A stretch of DNA of 64,000 nt from Nemania diffusa (taxonomy: Eukaryota; Ascomycota; Sordariomycetes; Xylariales; Xylariaceae), in NCBI GenBank assembly GCA_038501195.1, contig JBBPUQ010000004.1, positions 4,168,001 to 4,232,000 of the forward strand, in the 5' to 3' direction. Positions 46,214 to 58,166 of the stretch are shown piece after piece. Each line of letters starts with the position of its first letter. The first letter of the stretch is position 1. The notes under the pieces are model-generated. The model did no database searches and was not told where the DNA came from. It was given only the letters and a program-made list of their open reading frames with translations. Both the position numbers and the translations under genes were made by a program.

Positions 46214-47739
46214 ATGTCGGCCCCCGAGGACAAGGCAGTCACTACTACCACTCCTACTGATTTCTTCGAGTCCATCGGAAAGAAAGCTGACCAGCTTGCA
46301 CCCTCTACCAACGGCAATGGAGCAAATGGAGTCACCAGCGCCGATGACGACGATGACGGGAAGGTAGTCGAACAGATCGAGTCTCTCTGCATGAACTGCC
46401 ACGAAAACGTAAGTCTGGATCTATAGCGACAGGTTGCCAATCGAACACTGCTGATCTCATTCTTACATGTCGCCAGGGCGTCACCCGTCTACTACTCACT
46501 TCCATCCCCTACTTCCGCGAGGTCATACTCATGTCCTTCCAATGCGATAAATGCAACTTCACCAACTCCGAGATCCAATCTGCCGGCGAAATCCAGCCAA
46601 AGGGCGCTAGTTACCTATTGCGACTGACTGAAATGGTCGACTTCGAGAGAACAGTCGTCAAGTCCGACACTGCCGTCGTGAAGTTTATCGAACTAGACCT
46701 CGAGGTCCCGTCTGGTCGTGGACAGCTCACAAATGTCGAGGGTCTTCTCAGCACGGTCGTCGACGATCTTGCGCTTGGACAAGAGGCGCGAAAAGTACAG
46801 ATGCCTGAGATCTACGAAAAGGTCGCGCAGACCATCACCAAGGCACGAGCTATGCTTGCAGGCGACTCTTTCCCCTTCCGATTGTCTGTTGACGACCCGG
46901 CCGGAAACTCTTGGATATCCCCGAACATGAAAGACGGTGTCGGTAAATGGGAGAAGCGCGACTACGAGCGAACACCAGAGCAGAATGAAGGCCTCGGATT
47001 AGCAGCAACAGAGCCTGGCCCTACGGGCGGATTAGATGACGAGGATATCATCCCTGATCAGGTATACGAGTTTCCGGCTACCTGCCCTGGTTGCATGCAC
47101 CCCTGCACAACGAGAATGACCATGGTCGACATACCGCATTTCAAGGCAGTCGTCCTCATGTCGACGGCGTGCAACGACTGCGGTTATAAGTCGAACGACG
47201 TTAAGACGGGTGGGGAGATACCCGCGCTGGGCAAGAAGATTACGCTAAAGGTGGAGAGTGTCGAGGATCTTGCTCGTGATATACTCAAGAGCGAGACTTG
47301 TGCGTTGGAGTGCCCGGAACTCGACCTACAAGTCAACCCTGGAACACTAGGTGGTCGTTTCACTACTGTCGAGGGCTTATTAACGCAGATTCGAGATGAT
47401 CTTCGTTCTCAAATATTCGAGACGGGCTCCGGAGGTGGCGATTCGCTCGCGGCTGAGGAGAGGCAGACATGGACCCGGTTTTTCGACGGTCTCGACGTGG
47501 CTATAAGAGGAGAGAAGCCATTCACAATCATTTTAAGCGATCCACTGGCTAGTAGCTACGTCCAGAAGGCGGTAGACCCGGACCAGGACGATCCGCAGAT
47601 GACGATTGAAGAATATACACGTACAGATGAGGAAGAGGAAGACTTAGGGCTTAAGGATATGAAGACTGAAGGTTACGAGCAAGACCATGCGGACCAGATC
47701 GCTGCAGCCGCAGCTGAGCGTAAACCCGACGGAAAGTAG
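46214..47739 (+). CDS. ZPR1: Zinc-finger protein ZPR1
   Basis: Two exons (46214-46408 and 46477-47739) joined over a 68-nt intron give 485 residues. ZPR1 is a conserved eukaryotic protein that assists eEF1A folding and shuttles to the nucleus on growth stimulation. The tandem ZPR1 architecture is complete: finger 1 C59-x2-C62 ... C88-x2-C91 with the S-F-Q-C-D-K-C-N-F-T-N-S-E signature, followed by its domain, then finger 2 C268-x2-C271 ... C297-x2-C300 (C-N-D-C-G-Y-K-S-N) and the second domain. The intron separates the two Cys pairs of finger 1. ATG 46214 is preferred over the upstream open frame because it has an AAAATG context and the usual length. The C-terminus is acidic. Confidence 0.96.
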
Positions 47740-48387
47740 AAAATAGATATTATATAAGACGGTCTCTTGTTGAGACCTTATTTAGAGCGAGCGATCAGAC
47801 ACCCGCATATACCCAGAATTTGTCTCGCGGGTCACGGGGAAAAAAGGAATTCGAAATATTTCTCGGTGTCCTTATCCTGTAGCTATAAAGACAATGACCT
47901 AATAGATTGATATCCTTACCCATACATGTTGTCCGTTTCTATCATATGTTTGGCCAAAGAGGTGATTATTCCTGCGATGCTCTTGGGTATGGGCGGAAGA
48001 ACTCGGAATGCCGAATATGAGGGATTATATTGCCTATTGGGATGTGAAGGAATTTGCCCCTCTGAATGAGGAGTTAAGTCTCAAATGGCATTCGATTCGT
48101 CATTTTTACAGAGCTTATATATGGTTATAATCCTGCCGTACCCGCTTCCCAGGCCATTATTCCTTACAGTACACGTTTTGTCTCCGCCATAATTGCAGCA
48201 TCTAAAAGCAGAGCTAGATAGCCCACATTTGACCACCCCACAACACCTACCTACCGCTTACAGTACCTACCTACATAGATGGGTTTTAGCGACCCGTCCC
48301 GACGAAAACATTTAACACACTCCACCACCACGACCACGACTCGGTCGCCCGCTCGCACGACGCGCAGAGACTACATGCATCGACACA
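47740..48387. other. Intergenic region
   Basis: About 650 bp after ZPR1 with TACCTACC motifs near 48246-48275. No gene seen. Confidence 0.45.
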
Positions 48388-48708
48388 ATGGGCAATAATA
48401 ATAATGACACCTGCTGCGTCCCCCATTCCTTTTGGGCCCGGCTGCTCGGCCGGGCCAGACGCCGCAGCAGGGGTCAGTATGCTGCTCCGGCCGTGGACCA
48501 CCACCAGCACCACCACCACCACGGCCCAGGCTCTGGCGGCTCGGACTCGTACTCGGGCGAGGGGCGCCCTCGCTACGACAGTCCGCGTCCGCTGCAGCGG
48601 CCGAACAGGCGCGATCCGAACCAGACGCCGCTGCAGCAGACGATCAAGCTGCCCACGACGCACAGGGCGCATAGATCGATGGGGAATGTGAATGTGAACG
48701 TGGTGTGA
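48388..48708 (+). CDS. Hypothetical protein, 106 residues, His/Arg-rich
   Basis: An intronless frame with an ATG in a CACAATGGG context. The product begins M-G-N-N-N-N-D-T-C-C, so Gly2 and nearby Cys9/Cys10 could be N-myristoylated and palmitoylated, and includes a short His run (H-H-Q-H-H-H-H-H) and an Arg-rich region. No family was recognised. The GC content is much higher than that of the flanks, and several overlapping frames are also open here, so the coding frame is not certain; this one is chosen for its start context and the lipid-anchor-like N-terminus. Confidence 0.45.
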   Translation: MGNNNNDTCCVPHSFWARLLGRARRRSRGQYAAPAVDHHQHHHHHGPGSGGSDSYSGEGRPRYDSPRPLQRPNRRDPNQTPLQQTIKLPTTHRAHRSMGNVNVNVV

Positions 48709-49654
48709 CGATGTAATGAATGAAATGCGCGGGTGGGTGGGCGGCTTGGATCTTTGATCTTGTCTCTTTTTTTTTGGAGTTGGGTGAGGGTAAAATGAGA
48801 TTGGTGGTGGGTTGCTTTGAAGTGCACATATGATATGATGATTATTATGATGTTGATAATGAACGGCTTACGATGCGCGCATAACCCATGGAAGAGCCTA
48901 GCTACACTGGCAAGATCAGGGGCAGGTCTGAAGGCTACCTAGTCGTGTCTACATATGAGGAACATTGCATTCTCGCGGTCTTCTAGTCAGCTATAGCTGA
49001 GGTGACGTATGCATACAGAATACCACCACGCTTCACTCACTCACGCCCTCGAAAAACAGCAGATTCGGGAGCGTGGACCCAGCAGCGACCGTACGATCAA
49101 GTAAGTAAGTAATCTCCCAGCGCTGTCGCCTTACTGTATATATCCTCGCCATGACCTTATCCCAATCGAGGGCGATGCCAGTGCCGGTTTATTTATAGAC
49201 GGAATCTTTCGATGCAGGCTTGCTGCTTACCCTTTGGGAAATATCCCAGTAGTGAAGTGGACACGCGCAGAGTAGCAGAGCCGCCCATTCGAGCTAGCTC
49301 CGCTGACAGGAAGAGTAATACGGTCCCCAGAATCGCGCGACGGTATAATAATTCTCATGCGATATTCCTGAGCCTTCGTGATTTTAGCAGAGCATTAGCT
49401 GTACGCAGGAGAGGAAACCTCGAGTATAAAGACTCACGATGCCAAGGTATGCCAAGAGATATCACGGCTCGCTGTGCCCCGGATCCCATCTCCTCGCAAC
49501 GTCACCGCCAAGATCGCCAAGTGCGCCAAGCCAAGCCCAGAAACCTTCTTTAAACCACCAGCCAATCAAGTCGCCAAATCCACCGAACCGCCCATACCCA
49601 CCATACCATACCTATACACTTATATCCAGTGTATATATATATAATACATATAAA
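48709..49654. other. Intergenic region with promoter of the secreted-protein gene
   Basis: About 950 bp. A TATATATATATAATACATATAA tract lies directly upstream (about 49632-49652) of the next ATG, within its leader. No other gene is supportable. Confidence 0.45.
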
Positions 49655-50155
49655 ATGCATCTCCTCACCCACCTCACCCTCCTCGCCTCCACCATCACCC
49701 TCGCCCTAAGCGCCGCCCTAACCAGCACCTTCGCCCTCAACGCCGTCGTCCTCTCCACACAGCACAAAACCCCCCTCGCCGTCGAGCTCTCAGAGTCGTC
49801 CATGCACATCCTGCGCGCCACAGGCCCGAACACGACGAGCGACACCACGCCCGCGGCCTCGCGCTTCGCCTACGCGGCCGCGAGCCGCCAGCTCTGGAAC
49901 GGCGAGTACGGGCTCTCGGACGCGGTGCGCGCCAACGCGTCCGTCACCTTCGGGGCCTTCGACCCGCCGGCGGACGGGCAGTTCGCCGTGCAGGCGAGCG
50001 GAGGGGCGACGTATTTTGTTTATGGGGGTGGAGAGGAGGAGGGGCTGTTGGATGGGTGGAGCTTGTGCGCGACGGAGGCGGTTGTGGCGTTCTATTGGTC
50101 CGGGACGCAGGGGGCTTTGGATGGGTGTGTGAAGGTTGCGCTTGAGAGGCAGTGA
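49655..50155 (+). CDS. Small secreted protein, PhiA-like character
   Basis: A single exon of 166 codons. Residues 1-20 are a signal peptide (MHLLTHLTLLASTITLALSA), followed by a beta-strand-rich, Ala/Thr-rich domain. The layout (F-A-L-N-A-V opening, a central S-V-T-F-G-A-F strand, G-W-S-L-C-A-T near the end) loosely resembles the PhiA-type cell-wall/phialide proteins of filamentous fungi, but the match is weak. Two Cys (in W-S-L-C-A-T and D-G-C-V-K) could form a disulphide. It could equally be an apoplastic effector-like protein. The frame extends upstream to 49439, but the ATG at 49655 gives the signal peptide. Confidence 0.6.
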   Translation: MHLLTHLTLLASTITLALSAALTSTFALNAVVLSTQHKTPLAVELSESSMHILRATGPNTTSDTTPAASRFAYAAASRQLWNGEYGLSDAVRANASVTFGAFDPPADGQFAVQASGGATYFVYGGGEEEGLLDGWSLCATEAVVAFYWSGTQGALDGCVKVALERQ

Positions 50156-51806
50156 TTCTGTTCGTTGCTGGGTTGGTTGGTTGTCTGACTTCCGGTCTGT
50201 GCGATGGAGTGTTTGGGGGTGCACTTTTTCTAACTTGAGTGTATATATTGATGATTGATCGCTTGGGTCGGGTGCGGACGTTGCGTCGACGCGGCCATTT
50301 ATTGTGCATAGATTTTGCAGCTTCTATCTACACTAGTATATATTTATTCGTTTCTCATATTGCGCCATAATTCTTATATCATCTATGTTAATTTTTCGGT
50401 GCTACCTTCATTTTGACTAGGATTTCAATATAATTGAGTGGTACTGTATTTATGGACAATATGATTTATAAGAGGTGAGATTAATCGGCTAATCTGCAGG
50501 CTGCCGGATCGCCGCTAGATCCAGGGAGTGCATTGGTTCTAGAGCATCCTCGAGCAGAAAGGAGTGTTGGTTAAGTTGTGCGAGTTGCTCGATAAGGTGG
50601 CTAGAAACCGACTCGGTCATATGGCTTAGAAGAAGCCTATGCCTAATTCGAGTGTATCGTCAGGGAGCCACCTTAAGCGTCTGTCTCGTGAGAGTGGGCT
50701 CGGGATCTGTTGCATGACGAGTGGAGGGGTACTGCTCACGACGGCAATATCGAGATCGTCAATGGATTGGATCTATACGTAGCCGAGAAATGTAAGTAGG
50801 TCGAGGTAATGCAGTCAGCATCACTTTAGTTCAAGTTTGACGAGCCGAATCGCCGAAAACACCCGAGGGTTGTCTAATTTATTTCGACCTCAACTCGACT
50901 ACTAGCCACGGTCCCATGTGTAGAGCTACCCGGATTTATTAACGCAACCGGGTAATACGATCAGCTAAAAGGACCATCTTGCCTCTTGAGTAGAGAATCC
51001 TATGCAGCCATTCTCGTAACATTGCTATCATCCACTTTCGGGGGAAATGTTAATTTATATTGTAGCAGAACATGAGGATATTGACTATTCAAGAAATTCC
51101 TCGTCGAAGGTGAAGCTTGGCAATTTGCACTAGACTCTAAATGTTTCACGGTCAGGTAGTATACAAGGCCATGCTTGAGTACTGTACTAGACAGAGAGCA
51201 TCCTACCTAGGAATTCAGCAGCCGTAATTTGAGTGCTTCATCATTGAGTGGAGTAATTGGCCATTTTTAATCGACCATCTTGTGAATAATATGAGAAAAG
51301 GCTACAAGACGACTAATCTTTAGAGATTCTCTACCAACTACTTATTATTTATATATAAAGGTAGTCAATTTGACTAACTAGGCAAACTGGGCATCTGTCT
51401 ACAAGCTACTTATCAAGCCCACCAACTAATACCGAGCACAGGCGGGCTGTTGTCGTTCAAGAGCGGGCTCTTCCAATCACTACCCACCCACCAACGGCTG
51501 TCGGCCTTCACATTCTTCTGCTGCAACTCTTTCCTCGGCGACAACTATGCCTCTATGATGTCGTATCTGATGTAGTGCGCTAGGGATAAGGACTTATAAA
51601 CTATTCTATAGTTTGTGGACCTCTAGTTGTCTGATCTGCCACCCGATCCGTTGTCCCCCTTAAACTGGCGATAACTGGGGGCTCTGTAAGTAGTGTATAT
51701 ATATTCTAGTACAATGAGGTGCAAAAGCACAGCGGTTCGTGTACAGAGAATAACACTCTAATAGCTGTAGGATATGAATATTGTCAATTCAGGCGAGTAT
51801 ATCGAT
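50156..51806. other. Intergenic region
   Basis: About 1.65 kb of AT-rich DNA with many stops. No gene, RNA or repeat ends were identified. The UPF3 3' end lies at its right edge. Confidence 0.45.
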
Positions 51807-53704
51807 TCATCCAGCGGAAGAGGCTGCACCCCCAGAAGCTGCAGGCTGCGGTGTCGATGGACCAGCCTGATCGGTGGCTCCATTTGCAGTACCGGCATTT
51901 CCACCTTTTCGCCCCCTACCGCGTCCGCCTCGCTTAGAGCGATCGACCGGCGGTTCAGGTTTCTTCTCAACTGCTGGTGGCGGAGTAGGGGCCGTTGCCG
52001 AGGAGGCCTTTTTCGCGTCTTTCCGTTCAAGAACCTGGACAGTCCCTTGAGCCACGGCCACTGGGCTAGCAACTACAGCTTTGACGAGCGCATCATGGTT
52101 GCCAAAGTCTACATAGGCAAAACCTTTACGTTTATCGATCTCGACAAATGTGACGGGGCCAAAGGTTTCCATGGCTTGTTTCAGTAGGGGTTCTGTCACA
52201 CCCTGAGACGGGTTTGCATGCTTAACGAAGCCACGAGTAGCCCCCGGAGTGACAGAGGGTATTGCAGACCCCTTCTTTTGCGCCGCAGATGCAGATTTCC
52301 CAGAGGCTGTGGCCTTACCTGTAGCAGCCTTTGGCCCAGCCGGAGTTGCTGGTCGTGGTGCCGGGGCAGTGGGTGGCGTGGAAGGTGCCGCTTCAGCAGA
52401 GGTTGAAGCCTCTTTGCGTTTTAGAATTACTGGAGGTGGCATTGGTGCTGCTTTACCGGTGGTGAGATTCTCCGTTCCTTTACCCTTCCCCGTTTCGCCT
52501 TGGGGGCTTTGTTTCGCACCTTTACCACCTCGACTTCGGCGGGACCCTTCGGAGGCCTGAGCTTTTGGAGCTGTAGGCGCTGATGGCGGCGCGGCAGAGG
52601 TGGACTTGCTGGGCCCGGATGGAGGCGTGGGATTGGCGATCTTGCTACTCGTGTCTTTGCTCTCCTTGTTGTCTTTGCTTGTCTCAGACTTGGTGGTACC
52701 TTCAGCCTTGGCGGCATCTTTAGCGGCATCCTGACGCGCTCGTCGATGAGCACTTCCAGGACTGAGCCCAAGGTCACGCTGCAGTATCTTAGCTGCAGCG
52801 GCAATGTTAGCACGGCGGCTCTTAGGAGCTGCTGTCTCTTCGCTTGCTTTATGAGAGGTTGGTTGGCCAGCTGCGGCTTTAGCAGCTCCGGCTACCTCCT
52901 GGGCGATCGCCTTCTTGGTAAGTAACTTCACAGGTTCCTTAGTTCTCTCTTTGTCCTTGTCCTTCTCGGCAGCCTTATCAGCCTTGTCGCTCTTGGATTC
53001 CTTGGCCTTCTTCTTGGTGTCCTCCTTGCCCTTGCTTTGGGGTTCATGGCGAGCATGCTTGGCGCTCTTTGCCAAAGCCGCCTCTTTTGCCTTATTGGCT
53101 TTCTTCTCCTTCAGGTACTCGACGAGCGGCGTTGTTGTGACCTTGACATCTGATTTACTGGCGTCCTCAGCAGCTTGATCGGGGTCGGCCTCTTTGGTTG
53201 GTGTTGGTGCGGTGAGGCTCTCGAGGAATTTCATAAACTCCGGTTCAGCATCGATCGTCCCTTGTCTCGGGTCGGTTCGTTTCTTCCCAGTTGGAATTTT
53301 CTGAAGAGGAGCGATTTCCACGTAGGGCGGGCCGACGAGAGCCGGGTCGTTAGCTGTATGTCTAGCGTCTTCCCACTTCGACTGTTGAACCTTCTCAGAG
53401 AGGAGAGAGAGGTCCTCAGAGCTCAGTACGTGGAGGTAGAATCGTGCAGGTCGGGAGAGGTCTGAAGGGCTAGGTTTCGAGAGCGTGTTAGAGATAGCAG
53501 GACCGCGACGGATCTGTGCACCGTGGACAAAGAAAGGAAGACCAACTCATTAGAGATCTCGCCATCGTCGAATCTTGCCCAATCAACCTTTCCCTTGCCA
53601 ACTTTCCACTCTTCTCCAAGGATAGCCCAGCACTCATCCGCCGTCATGCCAGGAGGCAAACGGCGAATGACAACTTTCCTGCCTTCCGCGTTTGCTTTAG
53701 TCAT
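51807..53704 (-). CDS. UPF3: UPF3-like nonsense-mediated decay factor
   Basis: Two exons (53704-53547 and 53469-51807) joined over a 77-nt intron (GTTGGT donor, CTAAC branch site) give 606 residues. The N-terminal Smg4/UPF3 domain is visible across the joint: K-V-V-I-R-R-L-P-P-G-M-T, then G-K-V-D-W-A-R-F and R-P-A-R-F-Y-L-H-V. UPF3 links the exon-junction complex or terminating ribosome to UPF2 and UPF1 in mRNA quality control. About 250 residues of Ala/Lys/Ser/Pro low complexity follow, then an RRM-like module (about 480-555; G-F-A-Y-V-D-F as RNP1) and an Arg/Gly patch (R-G-G-R-G-R-G-R-K-G-G). Upstream, PPG1 is divergent with a 650-bp shared promoter. Confidence 0.9.
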
Positions 53705-54356
53705 GGCTGGGTTTTGGGCAAATGTGATGAAGGATCTTCAGAGATGTGGACGATCGCGTTGTTGATTGTTAGCAATGCACACCAAGTACATAGTCGCTTT
53801 CTTCACGCGGGAAATAGAAGTGAAAACAGAAGGAAGCGGCGGTTTAGATACATGGATGAGAAACGGTGTCTGAGATCAAGAGAGACTGGAGTCTCATTGT
53901 CGCAGCTGCATCTACCCCACCAACGTACCTACCTAGGTACCTCGCATACCTAGATTAGGTAGGTACCTAGGTAGGTAGCCTCTGGACTCTAGGCCTCTGG
54001 GGAAGCTCTGCAGTGGGAACTAACTGGGAGCCGTGCATTGTAATTACGGACCGCCCCACCCCTGCGCATTCACTACCTACATTAGGTACCTTATCTCGTC
54101 TCACAGCGCACTCGGTTACAGTACTGAATTACAGTCTGGTTCTCCCCCCTACGAGCTTGATCGATTGCTGTATCGAATTTATCGGACTAGATAGGTACCA
54201 GCAATGTCGATTACCCCCAGTCAGCTGCCACCCACCCTCCTATCTTGGCACTGGCATTGTCCTTCCAACGTTGAGACTATATACTGCCGCCTATATTGAT
54301 CGACTTTCCTCACCATTTCCCATCGATCCAACGAGCTCAGTGGCCCTACCGAAACC
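53705..54356. promoter_or_regulatory. Shared divergent promoter of UPF3 and PPG1 with CCTAGG palindromes
   Basis: A 652-bp bidirectional spacer. At about 53924-53979 it has a dense cluster of ACCTACCTAGGTACCT and its reverse forms, read equally on both strands. Similar motifs are scattered in other intergenic parts of the window; here they are closest packed. Whether they are protein-binding sites or sequence-composition features of the species is not shown. Confidence 0.5.
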
Positions 54357-55745
54357 ATGGGGCCTGCTCGTGTTGCAGCACCCAAGCCGGGACCGGCCAA
54401 GTTGACGCCAGGCGCGGGGTTGGACGAGTGGCTCGAGGAGGCTAAACAATGTCATTATCTTCCCGAGCCGGTGATGAAGGAGCTCTGCGAGATCGTTAAG
54501 GAAGTTCTAATGGAAGGTAGGCCAGTATACCCTTGCCCCAGAAGCTACAGTGGCGTGCTAACATGTCATGTTCTCGATTATAGAATCCAATATCCAACCG
54601 GTAGTGACGCCAGTGACCATCTGCGGTGACATCCACGGCCAGTTCTACGACCTCCTCGAGCTGTTCCGAGTCAGCGGAGGTATGCCCGGACAGCCTGCGA
54701 CCGAAGCCCCTGCAACAGCTACAACTGTAATCACTCCAGAAGACCTCGAACCGCCGGAAATAACAAATCCTAAGCTGAAAAAGAAGATAAAGCAAACTAA
54801 AAGAGTTGAGGGTAATGATAATGCGTGGGATGATTCTACGACCGTAGACGATGATGATGACGAGGTCACCGAGATTGCAAACTCTTCCAGTCCTACGTCG
54901 GCTGAGGTTGCGGCCGCAACCAACGCAGATACTCGTTTCGTTTTCTTAGGTGACTTCGTAGATCGGGGTTACTTTAGTCTGGAAACATTCACCCTTCTTA
55001 TGTGCTTGAAAGCTAGGTCAGGCTCGACTCGATCTCTTCTCAGCTCTTATTCACTAATACCCTGGTAGATACCCTGACCGAATTATTCTAGTTCGGGGGA
55101 ATCACGAGTCGAGACAAATTACACAAGTATACGGATTTTACGAAGAATGCCAGCAAAAGTATGGTAATGCTTCGGTGTGGAAGGCATGCTGCCAGGTCTT
55201 TGACTTCCTAGTGCTTGCTGCAATTGTCGATGGCGAGATTCTGTGCGTTCACGGAGGTCTCAGCCCTGAGATTCGCACTATCGATCAAATCCGGGTTGTC
55301 GCTCGTGCCCAGGAGATTCCTCATGAGGGTGCCTTCTGCGATCTTGTCTGGAGCGACCCCGAGGACGTTGAAACGTGGGCAATTAGCCCTCGAGGTGCCG
55401 GGTGGCTTTTCGGAGATAAAGTTGCGACTGAGTTCAACCATGTCAACGGGCTCAAACTTATTGCTCGTGCGCATCAGTTAGTGAACGAAGGATACAAGGT
55501 ATGTATCTTATCCGAGGCCTCTTAGATACGCCCCCGTGTTAACTTGCTGGCAGTACCATTTCCCCCAGAACTCGGTTGTGACTGTTTGGTCAGCACCTAA
55601 TTACTGTTATCGCTGTGGCAACGTTGCTTCGATCATGACAGTCGATAGGAACCTTGACCCGAAATTCTGCATCTTCTCGGCCGTCCCGGACGACATGCGG
55701 CACGTGCCTGCAGGAAGGCGTGGCCCATCGGACTATTTCCTTTGA
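54357..55745 (+). CDS. PPG1: PP2A-like serine/threonine phosphatase PPG1 with acidic insert
   Basis: Four exons (54357-54516, 54584-55016, 55069-55498, 55554-55745) over introns of 67, 52 and 55 nt give 404 residues. All phosphoesterase motifs are present: G-D-I-H-G-Q (68-73), G-D-F-V-D-R-G (176-182), R-G-N-H-E (207-211), and the C-terminal D-Y-F-L shared by PP2A-type catalytic subunits (site of carboxymethylation). Between R-V-S-G-G (about 86) and F-V-F-L-G-D lies an extra segment of about 80 residues, acidic and Thr/Ser/Lys-rich, that is absent in PP2A. Yeast and other fungal PPG1 proteins act in the FAR/STRIPAK-like complex. PPG1 is preferred over PP4/PP6 from general sequence feel and the insert; this is moderately sure. 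Confidence 0.85.
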
Positions 55746-56669
55746 GGCATTGTACTTATGATTTCGTCATGAGCTGGATGATACCATTAAGGCGTTCGGA
55801 GGGCAGTGATACATGATGACGCACAGGGCGATACCTACAGTGATGCATATAGAGTGATGAAACAGCCTGCGTCTAAGACGACGATGCATCAAGTGGCAAA
55901 TATTTTTCAACAACGAATTTCCAGGGTTAAGGAGGGGGTTATTTGTATATTAGGTAGACGACGCAGTCTTCAAGCAGGTATTCCTGCATACTCTTTGGAG
56001 ATAGCCTTGTCTAACTCATGTCGTACATTTGCGTCAATACCCCCAGAGGGAGGCAATGAATCGGACGACGATGAGTTAATGAGCGACTAGAACTGGTGGT
56101 GCCCATACTAACCGAATAATCTAGTACTTTTCCTACACACCTTTTATCGCTTACTCCATATAGCCAATCTTGTATGTAGAGGTAGCCAACCTTTGCTGTA
56201 AATTTGTAAATAGAATAAATGTTACATAGAGTTAGTATACTCTCAAGATACATAGCTAGATATATACGGTAAATTACCTGATATAATTAAACAAATGTGT
56301 CTGGCAAGTAGTGAGATAGAGGGGCTAAAAGCGCCGTGTGGAAAATATAGCACGACCAGTGTGACGTATTACCTATTCCACGTGCCAAAAACCCGGGGGA
56401 AATGCCATGTGGGGTTGCATCGACAATACTCACGACCGTTGCTCGAGAAACACTTTCACCATCACAGCCCCTACTAATTCCACGCCACTACAAAGTCATT
56501 GACTCAGCTGCGAGAAATAATAATCCCAGCTAGCAACACCAGGGTTTCGCTTCGTCAGTCTACGTGATATTGATTGTCAGTCTATTCTATCAGGGCGCCT
56601 AGCGTGTCACTTAGCATCTCATCGCGCCAAAGAAGAGAAAACCAAAAAAAAAAAACTTATCAGAACGCG
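55746..56669. other. Intergenic region between PPG1 and DAD1
   Basis: About 920 bp. A 94-codon frame at 55806-56090 has no homology that I recognise. The DAD1 promoter is at the right. Confidence 0.45.
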
Positions 56670-57347
56670 ATGGCGTCATATTCTCGCTCAACGTCCGCGA
56701 TGGCCGGAAGCATGGGGGCCGGAGCCGGCGGCGCGACGAGAGAGAAGTCGCACTTCGAACAGCAGCGAGAGGCGTTGATTGCTGAGATAGCTATGGTGTG
56801 TGCACCCCCATTCCCTCTCTTTACCTGAGCCCTACTTGCGTCCTGAACTCCGTAACGCCATATCCCAACTTCCGCGGTGTGCATTTGGCCATTGCATCTA
56901 TAAATACCATCCGATAATGAGGGGCAAATGAGAAAAGACAGAATAAGGAGAAAACTCTACTAAGCTTAGAAGGATTGAGACTCGACACTTGAAGCGTTCA
57001 ATTTTACTATAATTACTTGCTAACTATCATCTACATAGAGCTTCGAGCACGTCCTCGCTAATATCAACAAACTAAACCGGTCCCTCGAGGCCGTGGTCGC
57101 AGTATGTGTGCCTCTCCTCATCTCTAGCTAACCCAATCCCACTCCTTAAAGCCTTTACTTAGATCTGGGAATAGCTGACCATGAATGAGCACAGGTAGGG
57201 AATGAGTTCTCGTCCGTCGAGGCGCTCTGGTCCCAGTTCGAGAACGTCATGGCCAAGGACGAGGAAGCCAAGGCAGATGCGGGCGAGGAGCAGGAGCACG
57301 GGGAGAGCAGCGAGCGGCCGACGACGCCGAAGAATGACCCGGCATGA
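56670..57347 (+). CDS. DAD1: DASH/Dam1 complex subunit Dad1
   Basis: Three exons (56670-56795, 57039-57101, 57195-57347) with introns of 243 and 93 nt give 113 residues. The frame is phase 0 at both joints. The family core reads [14 protein letters not shown], then [21 protein letters not shown], then [15 protein letters not shown], matching Dad1. The complex forms a ring on kinetochore microtubules and holds chromosomes to spindle ends. The N-terminal 25 residues are Ser/Ala/Gly-rich and the C-terminus acidic, as usual in filamentous fungi. Exon 2 is only 63 nt, and the first intron is the longest accepted in the window's short genes, so the gene would be missed by simple ORF scanning. Confidence 0.94.
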
Positions 57348-58166
57348 CGGTGCATGGGTTGTGTGTGACGAAAGACGAGGAAGAGAGATAAGGTTAAACT
57401 AGTACACCCGGGAGTTCCTCACAACTTCATCATAGGACGGCGTTAAGGAATACCATATTAGAGGCATGGGGCAAATCACGATAATGACTACGGGAGACGT
57501 ACTCCATTAGAGCACGATGAAGTAACGGGGAATTTCAGTTTATTTGCTATCCCAGACCATGCTTTATGCGTGCAAAGACAAATCATACAAACAAAAATGA
57601 AGATCTGCTGACCGCCCTGCCGTGCCCCAAATCCCTGCGGGGCTAATTCGTACAGTTTCGCCATGTCCAGTCTGCCGTTTGTTTCTCATCCTCGAAGGAA
57701 AGAAAAGAGATAGAGAAATAGGTACGGTCATATATACCTTGCCGCCGCCGCCGCCGCCTCCCTGGCTCGTCTCGGCGACAACACTGCGAGAGACGTGGAC
57801 AACACATAAGACACTTTTTGCTCCCTCCCTCGCCGTCCTTTCCAGTCCGGCCGGCCGCCTTCCCTAGCGTAAACACCTCTCGTCGATTATGACCTCTTGA
57901 AGAGGTCCCCGATGCATGACGCCTGTTGTCAAAATGTGAAATGCAAATTTCAAAGCCCTGGCCAAACAAACGTAGGGGTACGCCCCTACCTATCCGCCCA
58001 TGACAGAGATCGTAATAAAGTGTGTCGTAGTGAAGAAAAAAAAAACGTCATTGTACCGTCGTCATTACCAGGCTTCCGAGCGTTAAAGTGTCTCTTCGTA
58101 TTCGTCCTCGCATTTCCCCAGGCCGAAGCCCGGCGCCGCCCGCGGAAACTGCTACGTCCTAGCTTC
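57348..58166. other. Convergent 3' intergenic spacer
   Basis: About 820 bp between convergent DAD1 and RHO4. It contains a short CCGCCG run near 57741-57757. No gene is supportable. Confidence 0.45.
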
